Shown: positions 42,948 to 49,889 of the stretch, piece after piece
Position numbering within the stretch: the first letter of the stretch is position 1
How the letters are laid out: each line of letters begins with the position of its first letter
Source: Janibacter terrae NBRC 107853
Lineage (GTDB): Bacteria > Actinomycetota > Actinomycetes > Actinomycetales > Dermatophilaceae
Reading direction: 5' to 3'
DNA length: 64,000 bases
NCBI RefSeq assembly: GCF_001591405.1
Contig: NZ_BCUV01000007.1
Coordinates: 1 to 64,000 of the forward strand
Notes under the pieces: model-generated
Told to the model about the DNA's origin: nothing
What the model saw: the letters and a program-made list of their open reading frames with translations, nothing else
Database searches by the model: none
Made by a program: the position numbers and the translations under genes

Positions 42948-43838
42948 ATGCACCCATCCCCCCACCTGCGCGGGGCGCGCCTGCGTCCCCTTCGTCGGCC
43001 TGACGGGAGCGTCCAGCTCGGGGTCGGACCACGCTCGGTGCGGCTCGTCGGGCTCACCGACGCGGAGTGCCGCTGGCTCGCCTCGCTCGACCCCGCCCGC
43101 GCGCTCACCGAGGCCGTGACGACCGCGGCGCTCGAGGGCATCGACCCTGCCCGCGCCACCGAGGTCCTCGACCGGCTCGTCGGGCGCGGCGTCCTCTCCC
43201 CCGTCGACGCCGGGCGCACGCCCCGGGTCGCCGTCGTCGGGGCCGGGGCGCTGCCCGCCCTCCTCGTCGACGTCCTGCGGCAGGGCGAGCACGTGGACGT
43301 CGCGCGGGTGCGTCCCGGAGGCGAAGGGAGCGCCGACCTGGCCGTCGTCGTGAGCCCCGCGCCCGCAGACCCGCTCGCCGTCCACCCGTGGCTCGCCCGG
43401 GGCACCGCGGTCCTGCCGCTGTGGTGCCAGCCCGAGCACGCCAGCATCGGCCCGGTCCTGGCGCCGGGAGGCCGGCCGTGCCTGCACTGCCTCGACCTGA
43501 CCCGGGCGGGCTTCGACCCGGGGTGGCCGACCCTGCGCGCCCAGCTGACCCGGCCGCGGGTCACCGGGCCCGAACCGGCCGACGGGCGTCCCGCCCTTCG
43601 CCTCCTCGCGGCCGGGCTGGCGGCCGCGCTCGTCCTCGACCACGCCGCGGGGCGGGTCGAGTGGCCCGAGTGGTCCTTCGAGGTCGCGACGCCCGGCCCG
43701 ACCCTCGAGCGCCACCGGTGGCCGGCCCAGCCGGGCTGCCCCGAGTGCGGCCAACCGAGCGCGCGTCCGGTCGCGACACCCACGGACGAAGGGGGTTCCG
43801 CCCCGCGCTCAGGATGGGGCGACACAATGGCCGGGTGA
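42948..43838 (+). CDS. ThiF/cyclodehydratase-like protein with CxxC pairs
   Basis: A 296-aa protein of unclear function. The segment RVAVVGAGALPALLV is Rossmann-like, as in the ThiF/cyclodehydratase group; GRPCLHCLDLTRAG and the C-terminal GCPECGQP give two CxxC pairs that could hold zinc, as in TOMM-type cyclodehydratases. There is no ATP-grasp or YcaO partner and no precursor peptide gene nearby, so it is not part of an obvious RiPP cluster. The position between DUF2342 and AarF matches Rv3196. The stop overlaps the aarF start (GTGA). Confidence 0.75.
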   Translation: MHPSPHLRGARLRPLRRPDGSVQLGVGPRSVRLVGLTDAECRWLASLDPARALTEAVTTAALEGIDPARATEVLDRLVGRGVLSPVDAGRTPRVAVVGAGALPALLVDVLRQGEHVDVARVRPGGEGSADLAVVVSPAPADPLAVHPWLARGTAVLPLWCQPEHASIGPVLAPGGRPCLHCLDLTRAGFDPGWPTLRAQLTRPRVTGPEPADGRPALRLLAAGLAAALVLDHAAGRVEWPEWSFEVATPGPTLERHRWPAQPGCPECGQPSARPVATPTDEGGSAPRSGWGDTMAG

Positions 43839-45145
43839 CCCAGATCCCACGCGGAGCCGCCGGCCGGGCCGCGCGCCTCGCCTCGCTCCCGCTCGGCCAT
43901 GCCGGGCGCAGCGCCCGCGGCATCGGCCGACGCCTCACCGGCACGCCGGCCGACGTCGTCAACGAGGAGATCCAGCGCCGCACCGCGGAGCAGCTCTTCG
44001 CCGTGCTCGGCCAGCTCAAGGGCGGCGCGATGAAGGTCGGGCAGGCCCTCTCCGTCCTCGAGGCCGCCATGCCCGAGGACCTCGTCGAGCCCTACCGCGA
44101 GATGCTCGTGCGCCTGCAGGACGCCGCTCCCCCGATGACGACGCAGGAGGTGCACGGTGTGCTCGTCCGAGACCTCGGTCCGCGGTGGCGCGAGCAGTTC
44201 GAGATCGAGGACACGCCCGTCGCCGCCGCCTCGATCGGGCAGGTCCACCGGGGCACGATGCCCGACGGGCGACGGGTCGCGGTCAAGGTGCAGTACCCCG
44301 GCGCCGACAAGGCGCTCCGGTCCGACCTGCAGCAGATCGCCCGCCTCGCCCGGGTCGCGACGACGTGGATGCCGGCGCTCGACGTCAAGCCGGTGACCGA
44401 GGAGCTGCTCGCTGCCGCCGACGAGGAGCTCGACTACGCGCTCGAGGCCGCCAACCAGCGCGCCTTCGCCGAGGCCTTCCGCGACGACCCGCACTACGCG
44501 GTCCCCGACGTCGTCCTGCAGACCCGGCACGTGCTCGTCAGCGAGTGGCTCGACGGCGCGCCCCTCGGACAGGTGATCCGGGAGGCCGACCAGGACGTGC
44601 GCGACCGGGTCGGGCAGCTGTACCTCGGGTTCATGCTGTCGGGCCCGGCGCGCGCGGGGCTCCTCCACGCCGACCCGCACCCCGGCAACTTCCGCCTCAC
44701 CCCCGACGGGCGCCTCGGGGTCGTCGACTACGGCGCGGTCGCCCGCCTGCCCCAGGGCTTCCCGCCGGTCATCGGCGCCCTCGCGCGTCACGCACTCGCC
44801 GGTGACAGCGCCGCTGTCCTGGAGGGGCTGCGCGCCGAGGGCTTCGTCCTGCCCGGCATCGAGCTCGACGCGGACGAGCTGCTGCGCTACCTGCTCCCCT
44901 TCATCGAGCCGCTCCGCGAGCCCGAGCACGCCTTCACCCGCGAGTGGCTGCGCTCGGTGACCCGCGGGGTGACCGACCTGCGCGCGCCGGAGTTCGCCAC
45001 CGGGCTGCGGATCAACATGCCGCGCGAGTACGCGATGATCCACCGCGTCTTCCTCGGCTCCACCGGGGTCCTGTGCCAGCTGGGAGCGACGGTCGCGGCG
45101 CGCGGGGCGATGGAGCGCCACCTCCCCGGGTTCGCCGCGGTCTAG
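43835..45145 (+). CDS. AarF/ABC1/UbiB-family kinase-like protein
   Basis: A 436-aa atypical kinase-fold protein (Rv3197 position). Features: family-specific KxGQ motif LKGGAMKVGQALS, Ala-rich loop PVAAASIGQVHRG, ATP-binding Lys in VAVKVQYPG, EELDYALEAANQRAFAE, catalytic-like DPHPGNF and VVDYGAVARL. It is probably an ATPase linked to lipid or quinone metabolism, or, as shown for the mycobacterial homologue, to intrinsic drug resistance near whiB7. The GTG start at 43835 overlaps the previous stop. The 3' end overlaps the HhH-GPD gene convergently by four bases. Confidence 0.9.
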   Translation: MTQIPRGAAGRAARLASLPLGHAGRSARGIGRRLTGTPADVVNEEIQRRTAEQLFAVLGQLKGGAMKVGQALSVLEAAMPEDLVEPYREMLVRLQDAAPPMTTQEVHGVLVRDLGPRWREQFEIEDTPVAAASIGQVHRGTMPDGRRVAVKVQYPGADKALRSDLQQIARLARVATTWMPALDVKPVTEELLAAADEELDYALEAANQRAFAEAFRDDPHYAVPDVVLQTRHVLVSEWLDGAPLGQVIREADQDVRDRVGQLYLGFMLSGPARAGLLHADPHPGNFRLTPDGRLGVVDYGAVARLPQGFPPVIGALARHALAGDSAAVLEGLRAEGFVLPGIELDADELLRYLLPFIEPLREPEHAFTREWLRSVTRGVTDLRAPEFATGLRINMPREYAMIHRVFLGSTGVLCQLGATVAARGAMERHLPGFAAV

Positions 45146-45726
45146 GCCCCGCTGGTCTTGTCGGCCTTTGCCTTGGCCTTCGCGGCCTTCTTGTGGTCCC
45201 GGACCTCCTGCAGCGAGGTCTCGTCGGTCACGTCGGCGACCGAGCGGCGGGAGCCGTCCTCGGCGTACGGGCCGATCGCCTCGCGCCAGCCCGCGGGCTG
45301 CACACCGAGCTGCTTGCCGAGCAGCGCGGCGAAGATGCGCGCCTTCTGGTCACCGAAGCCGGGCAGCGCCTTGAGCCGTCGCACGACCTCGGCGGTCTCG
45401 ACACCGGTCCAGATCCGCGTCACGTCACCGTCGTACTCGTCGCGCACGACGGCGGCGACGGCCTGGATGCGGCCGGCCATCGAGCGCCCGTAGCGGTGCA
45501 CCGCGGGCGGCGTCGCGCACAGGTCCGCGAAGGCCTCCGGCTCCGCCTCCGCCAGCGCCGCGGGGTCGAGCGTGCCGAAGCGCTCCTTGACCTTCGCCGG
45601 CCCGGCGAACGCGCGCTCCATCGGGAACTGCTGGTCGAGCAGCATCCCGAGCAGCAGGGCGAAGGGGTCGCTCGAGAGCAGCTCGTCGGCCGTCTCGTCC
45701 TGGGCGATGCGAAGGGAGGGTGCCAT
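45142..45726 (-). CDS. HhH-GPD-type base-excision repair protein
   Basis: A 194-aa DNA glycosylase-like protein of the short actinobacterial HhH-GPD group. LLLGMLLDQQFPMERAF begins the helical domain; the helix-hairpin-helix is LKALPGFGDQKARIFAALL, with the catalytic Asp position not obvious. The C-terminus is Lys/Ala rich. It is convergent with aarF and upstream of a perfect 28-bp palindrome (45757-45819). Confidence 0.85.
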   Translation of the reverse strand: MAPSLRIAQDETADELLSSDPFALLLGMLLDQQFPMERAFAGPAKVKERFGTLDPAALAEAEPEAFADLCATPPAVHRYGRSMAGRIQAVAAVVRDEYDGDVTRIWTGVETAEVVRRLKALPGFGDQKARIFAALLGKQLGVQPAGWREAIGPYAEDGSRRSVADVTDETSLQEVRDHKKAAKAKAKADKTSGA

Positions 45727-45756
45727 GCGCTCCAGCCTCCCACGGCACTCGCCGCG

Positions 45757-45819
45757 CGCCGAGACTCGGGTGATGGCTGCTATTCACTCGTAATAGCAGC
45801 CATCACCCGAGTCTCGGCG
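45757..45819. repeat. family-A palindrome, copy 4 (perfect 28-bp arms)
   Basis: CGCCGAGACTCGGGTGATGG plus CTGCTATT (45757-45784) is the exact complement of 45792-45819 around a seven-base loop. It is the best-preserved member of the family and probably the nearest to the ancestral element. It lies between the HhH-GPD gene and the 41-aa ORF, both on the minus strand. Confidence 0.97.
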
Positions 45820-45832
45820 ACGGGAGATCCGA

Positions 45833-45958
45833 TCATCGGAAGCTCAGGTGAACGGGACGGTCGTGGCGGCGGGCCTCGGCGAGGCGACGCTCCACGTCGG
45901 GGACGTAGGACAAGGGCTGGTCGAGGGGACGCAGCCGGGGCAGCTTGAGGAACTTCAT
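45833..45958 (-). CDS. 41-aa hypothetical protein downstream of whiB7
   Basis: A short ORF starting MKFLKLPRLRPLDQPL and continuing with VPDVERRLAEARRHDRPV to LSFR, basic and without a membrane segment. A very strong Shine-Dalgarno (GAGGAGG) lies six to eight bases before the ATG, better than most in the window. It follows whiB7 after 26 bases on the same strand, so it is probably in the WhiB7-controlled transcript. I do not recognise it; translation is supported by the SD and codon use only. Confidence 0.6.
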   Translation of the reverse strand: MKFLKLPRLRPLDQPLSYVPDVERRLAEARRHDRPVHLSFR

Positions 45959-45984
45959 CGCGGTACCTCCTCTCGAGGGGTCGT

Positions 45985-46263
45985 TCACGCGGGGACGGGG
46001 TGCTTGCGCGGGCGGCCGCGGGGCCGCTTGCGGGGGATGATGCGGCCGGAGTCGAAGAGCTCTCCGCCCCAGACGCCCCAGGGCTCGCGGCGCTCGAGGG
46101 CGCCGTCCAGGCACAGCTCCCGGAAGGGGCAGTCCCGGCAGAGGGCCTTGGCGTACTCGACGCCGGCGGGGGTCTCGGCGAACCAGATCTCCGGATCCTC
46201 GACCTGGCAGGGCGTGAGGATGCTCAGCCGCTGTATCGGTGGGTGGGTGGTCAGTGCGGTCAC
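45985..46263 (-). CDS. whiB7: WhiB7 transcriptional regulator of antibiotic resistance
   Basis: A 92-aa iron-sulfur regulator that binds SigA region 4 and AT-rich promoter DNA to switch on intrinsic resistance genes. Four cluster Cys: Cys19 (TPCQ), Cys42, Cys45 and Cys51 (LCRDCPFREL followed by C). The WhiB turn EPWGVWGG is at residues 60-67 and the AT-hook RPRGRPRKH near the C-terminus, which is diagnostic for WhiB7. GTG 46263 follows CACAGGAGACCCC. It has a long leader with its own ORF and an attenuator hairpin. The gene order aarF-whiB7-uvrD2 is the same as in mycobacteria. Confidence 0.95.
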   Translation of the reverse strand: MTALTTHPPIQRLSILTPCQVEDPEIWFAETPAGVEYAKALCRDCPFRELCLDGALERREPWGVWGGELFDSGRIIPRKRPRGRPRKHPVPA

Positions 46264-46338
46264 GACGGGGTCTCCTGTGGCGAGCGTGCGGTGCTGTGCT
46301 GTTCGAGGGGTGGGGCGGCGACGTCCGAGCACGACGAA

Positions 46339-46372
46339 GGCCGCGGTTCCCGGTGTGTGGGATGCCGCGGCC
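46339..46372 (-). terminator. whiB7 leader attenuator hairpin
   Basis: On the minus strand GGCCGCGG pairs perfectly with CCGCGGCC around 18 bases and is followed by TTCGTCGT. It lies between the leader ORF stop (46401) and the whiB7 start (46263), where a transcription-attenuating terminator would be expected. Confidence 0.7.
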
Positions 46373-46390
46373 TGAGAGGGAGGACCTGGG

Positions 46391-46409
46391 TCCGTCTCGA
46401 CTAGACGGA
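46391..46409 (-). promoter_or_regulatory. hairpin over the leader-ORF stop codon
   Basis: TCCGTCT-cgact-AGACGGA has perfect 7-bp arms and contains the TAG of the leader ORF (46401-46403). A ribosome completing the leader ORF would melt it, so it is a candidate switching element upstream of the attenuator. Confidence 0.5.
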
Positions 46410-46568
46410 GAGTCCTGCAGGGCGCGGGTCCACGACGAAGGGGGTCTTCGGCTCGGCGACCGTGCGGTCGCGATCGATGAAGACGCCGGTGGCGCCGCCG
46501 AGGAGGTCGGCGGACGGCACGAGGGCAGCCGTCATCGGAGCGAGGATCATCGTGGTGATCGTGTCCAT
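46401..46568 (-). CDS. whiB7 leader ORF (uORF), 55 aa
   Basis: An ORF in the whiB7 5' leader starting MDTITTMILAPMTAALVP and ending PAGLSV. GAGAGGAGGG eight to nine bases before the ATG is a strong ribosome-binding site. In mycobacteria and Streptomyces, antibiotic stalling on the whiB7 leader ORF prevents formation of a downstream terminator; the position, the SD and the following hairpins fit that scheme. The peptide is probably not the functional product. The CCCCTTCG motif occurs in its 3' part. Confidence 0.78.
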   Translation of the reverse strand: MDTITTMILAPMTAALVPSADLLGGATGVFIDRDRTVAEPKTPFVVDPRPAGLSV

Positions 46569-46640
46569 GGGTGCTGCCCTCCTCTCGTCGGTTGCGCTCT
46601 TCGGGCCACACGCTCGCGCACGTCCCGACTGACAGGATCA

Positions 46641-46680
46641 AACGTAGACCACCCGGTGGGAGCGCGCCAACCCATTAAAT
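46641..46680 (-). promoter_or_regulatory. whiB7 promoter with AT-hook site
   Basis: On the minus strand: ATTTAAT (46674-46680), then -35 TTGGCG (46665-46670), an 18-base spacer and -10 TACGTT (46641-46646). An AT-rich patch just upstream of the -35 box is the known WhiB7 recognition feature, so the gene should autoregulate. Confidence 0.78.
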
Positions 46681-46697
46681 CTGCGGATGTTCCCCGG

Positions 46698-48845
46698 TCA
46701 GTCCGCAGGATCTTCGGCGGCGGCCGTCGCGACCTCGTCGGGGTCCGCCCCACCGATGACGGCGAGCACCTGGTCGGCGTAGAGGGAGAGCTTGCGGGGG
46801 CCCACACCGCTGATCGCGGAGAGGTCCCGCTGGTGCGTCGGCGCCGCCTCGGCGATCGCCTCGAGCGTGGCATCGGTGAAGACGACGAAGGCTGGCACCG
46901 ACGCCGCCCGCGAGACCGCGAGGCGCCACGACCGCAGCCGCTCGAAGGTCGCCTCGTCGTACGACGGCGGGCAGTCGGGGCAGCGGCCGGAGGCCCGCTC
47001 GGTCGCGGTGCCGAGCTCGGTGCCGCACACCTTGCACACCTTCGGGCGCGCCGCCTTGAGCTTGCTCCCGCGGGGCGCCGACGACTTCTTCGGCGTCGAC
47101 CGCGCGCCCTCGCCGAGGATGCCGGCCGTCTGGTCGAGGAAGCGGCTGACCCGCCGTGTCCCCCGGGCCCCTGGCGTCCGGGCGCGCGCCCACGACAGGT
47201 GCAGCACCTCGCGGGCGCGGGTGACGCCGACGTACATGAGGCGTCGCTCCTCCTCGATCTCGTCCGCGCCCTCCGCCATCATGATCGGCAGCAGCCCGTC
47301 GGAGCAGCCGACGAGGAAGACGACGTCCCACTCCAGGCCCTTGGCGGCGTGCAGCGACGCCAGCGTCACGCCCTCGACGTCCGGGGCGTGCTGCGCGGCG
47401 ATTCGCTCGTCGAGGTCGCGGACGAGCTCGGGCAGCCGCGCCTGCGGGCTGGTGGCGGCCAGTCGCGCGGACAGGTCGACGAGCGCCTTGAGCGACTCCC
47501 ACCGCGAGCGCACGGCCCCGGTGCTCGCGGGCGCGTCCTCGTGCCAGCCCATGCCGCCGAGCACGTCCCCGACGAGCGAAGGGAGTGGCTTGCTGCCGTC
47601 GTCGGTGCGGGCGGCCCCGCGCAGGAGCAGGATCGCCTCGCGGACCTCCTTGCGGGAGAAGAAGCGCTCCCCGCCCTTCACGAGGTAGGGGATCTCGGCG
47701 TCGGCGAGGGCGGACTCGAAGGCCTCGGACTGCCCGTTGGTCCGGAAGAGCACCGCGATCTCCCGCAGCGGCCGCCCGGCGGCGACGAGCTCCTTGACCC
47801 GGTCGGCGACCCACGCGGCCTCGGCCGGGTCGTCGTCGAGCGCGGTCAGGCGCGGTGGATCTCCCCCTTCGCGCTGGGCCACGAGCTCGACGGCCCCACC
47901 GCGACGCTGGCCGCTCGGGTCCGTCAGGAGCTTGTTGGCGAGCGCGAGGACCGGCGGCGTGGAGCGGTAGTTGCGCACGAGGCGCACGGTCGACGCCTGG
48001 GGGTGGGTGTCGGTGAAGCGCAGCAGGTGCTGCGGCGTGGCGCCGGTGAAGGAGTAGATCGTCTGCGCGGGGTCGCCGACGACGCAGATGTCGCCACGCC
48101 CGCCGAGCCACAGGTCGAGCAGCCGCTGCTGCAGGGCGTTGACGTCCTGGTACTCGTCGACGACGAAGTGCCGGTACTGGTCGCGAACCGTGCGCGCGAT
48201 GTCCTCGCGCTCCTCGAGGATGCCGACGGTGAGGAGCAGCACGTCCTCGAAGTCGATGACGCCCCGCTCCCCCTTGACGTCCTCGTAGGTCGAGATGAGG
48301 CGGGCCATCGCGGTGAGGTCCATGCCCGGAGGCTCGCGGCGGGCCCGTCGGGCCGCTGCGGCGTAGGTCTCCGGGGTGAGGAGCGAGACCTTGGACCACT
48401 CCACCTCGGCGGCGACGTCCCGCAGCTCGCTGCGGTCGAGCCGCATGCCCATCCGCGACGCGGCCTCGGCGACCGCCGGCGCCTTGTGGGCCATGACCTC
48501 GGGCGCCGCCCCGCCGATCGCCTGCGGCCAGAAGTAGTGGAGCTGGCGCAGCGCCGCCGCGTGGAAGGTCCGCGCCTGCACACCGATCACACCCAGGTCG
48601 CGCAGCCGGGTGCGCATCTCGCCGGCCGCCCGGGCGGTGAAGGTCACCGCGAGCACCCGCTGCGGCTGGTACGCGCCGGCGCTCACGCCGTAGGCGATGC
48701 GGTGGGTGATCGCCCGCGTCTTGCCGGTCCCGGCACCCGCGAGCACGGCCATCGGGCCGCTCGGGTTGGCGGCGACCTCGCGCTGCTCGGGGTCGAGCGC
48801 GGCGAGGACGTCGTCGGCGGACTGCGGGCCGGTCACGTCGATCAC
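46698..48845 (-). CDS. uvrD2: ATP-dependent DNA helicase UvrD2
   Basis: SF1A 3'-5' helicase of 715 aa. Walker A GAGTGKTRAITHRI, motif Ia LAVTFTARAAGEM, motif II VVDEYQDVN, motif III VGDPAQTIYSFTGA, motif IV VRNYRSTPPVLALAN, and VTLASLHAAKGLEWDVV / RRLMYVGVTRA. A C-terminal tetracysteine (CKVCGTEL...RCPDCPPS) and HRDC domain (AISGVGPRKLSLYADQVLAV) are diagnostic of actinobacterial UvrD2. The GTG start at 48845 is accepted. The whiB7 promoter begins 18 bases after its stop. Confidence 0.94.
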   Translation of the reverse strand: MIDVTGPQSADDVLAALDPEQREVAANPSGPMAVLAGAGTGKTRAITHRIAYGVSAGAYQPQRVLAVTFTARAAGEMRTRLRDLGVIGVQARTFHAAALRQLHYFWPQAIGGAAPEVMAHKAPAVAEAASRMGMRLDRSELRDVAAEVEWSKVSLLTPETYAAAARRARREPPGMDLTAMARLISTYEDVKGERGVIDFEDVLLLTVGILEEREDIARTVRDQYRHFVVDEYQDVNALQQRLLDLWLGGRGDICVVGDPAQTIYSFTGATPQHLLRFTDTHPQASTVRLVRNYRSTPPVLALANKLLTDPSGQRRGGAVELVAQREGGDPPRLTALDDDPAEAAWVADRVKELVAAGRPLREIAVLFRTNGQSEAFESALADAEIPYLVKGGERFFSRKEVREAILLLRGAARTDDGSKPLPSLVGDVLGGMGWHEDAPASTGAVRSRWESLKALVDLSARLAATSPQARLPELVRDLDERIAAQHAPDVEGVTLASLHAAKGLEWDVVFLVGCSDGLLPIMMAEGADEIEEERRLMYVGVTRAREVLHLSWARARTPGARGTRRVSRFLDQTAGILGEGARSTPKKSSAPRGSKLKAARPKVCKVCGTELGTATERASGRCPDCPPSYDEATFERLRSWRLAVSRAASVPAFVVFTDATLEAIAEAAPTHQRDLSAISGVGPRKLSLYADQVLAVIGGADPDEVATAAAEDPAD

Positions 48846-48879
48846 CCCGGCACTCTCTCACCCGGGCCTGACGACCCGC

Positions 48880-49803
48880 TCAGCCGACCTCGTCGAGCCG
48901 CCCGCCGAGCCAGCCCTCGATGAGCCGCCCGGAGATCGACAGCCGCCCCGCCGCCCTGACGTACCCGGCGAGCAGCTCCTCGCGGAACTCCTCGCGGGTG
49001 AACCACCGCGCCTCGGCGATCTCGTCGGGCTGGCAGGTCAGCTCGCTCGTCGTGGCCCGCGCGGTGCAGCCGATCATCAGCGACGCCGGGAAGGGCCACG
49101 GCTGGTCACCGACGAACCGCACGTCGGTCACCGTCACCCCCACCTCCTCGCCGACCTCGCGGACGACCGCGCCGGCGATGGTCTCCCCCGGCTCGACGAA
49201 CCCGGCGAGCACCGAGAACCTGCCCTCGGGCCAGCCGATGTTGCGCGCGAGGAGCAGGCGGTCGTCCGCGTCGGTCACGGCCATGATCACGGCCGGGTCG
49301 GTGCGCGGGTAGTGCTCGGATCCGTCGCGCGTGCAGCGGCGCACCCACCCGGCCTGCACGACCTCGGTCGGCTCGCCGCAGCGCGGGCAGCGCGGGTGGC
49401 GCACGTGCCAGTTGGCCAGGCCGAGCGCGGTGGCGAAGAGCGAGGCCTGCGCCGGGCTCAGGTCGACCGCGACCTCGCGCAGACCCGCGAAGGGGGCGGC
49501 GTCCAGCCGCTCCTCGCGCGGCACCGGGTTGCCGGGCGGGGTGGGCCGGCACGCGGCGAGGTGCGCGACGCCCTCGTGCCGGCCGAGGTAGAGCAGGAGG
49601 GTGTCGGCGTCCTCCGGGGCCGGCGGGCGCAGCGCCAACGAGCGGTCCGGGCGAAGGGGGACCCGGTCACCGACGAGCTCCACGACCCGGGTGGCCGGGT
49701 CCTCCAGGAGTCCGCGGAGGAGTCCCGGCTCGCTGCGCGCGGGCCCGTCGCGGTCGAGGATCGGATCCGTCATGGGCAGGTCGCGCATCGGGTCGTGGTC
49801 CAC
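48880..49803 (-). CDS. nudC: NADH pyrophosphatase / NAD-cap hydrolase NudC
   Basis: A Nudix enzyme that cleaves NADH (and in bacteria NAD-capped RNA). The Nudix box GFVEPGETIAGAVVREVGEE and the downstream QPWPFPAS family signature are intact. The zinc ribbon has CPRCG and a third Cys (RRCTRDGSEHYPRTDP), while the usual fourth Cys is replaced by Ser/Gly, so zinc binding may be altered. Several starts are possible; GTG 49803 is chosen because TAGGGT lies seven bases upstream, consistent with a leaderless transcript. ATG 49788 or 49773 remain alternatives. Confidence 0.88.
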   Translation of the reverse strand: MDHDPMRDLPMTDPILDRDGPARSEPGLLRGLLEDPATRVVELVGDRVPLRPDRSLALRPPAPEDADTLLLYLGRHEGVAHLAACRPTPPGNPVPREERLDAAPFAGLREVAVDLSPAQASLFATALGLANWHVRHPRCPRCGEPTEVVQAGWVRRCTRDGSEHYPRTDPAVIMAVTDADDRLLLARNIGWPEGRFSVLAGFVEPGETIAGAVVREVGEEVGVTVTDVRFVGDQPWPFPASLMIGCTARATTSELTCQPDEIAEARWFTREEFREELLAGYVRAAGRLSISGRLIEGWLGGRLDEVG

Positions 49804-49889
49804 GTCGCCCACCCTAGGCCCGGGCCCGATTCGTGGTCCGGAGGGCGTCGCTCCCGGCATCCGGGCCGCCCGACTCGTACGGTGGGCGG

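Noticed and set aside
41705-45121. Long minus-strand open frame across DUF2342, NUDIX, ThiF-like and AarF genes
   Set aside because: All four plus-strand genes have family motifs and coupled starts; the minus frame has none.
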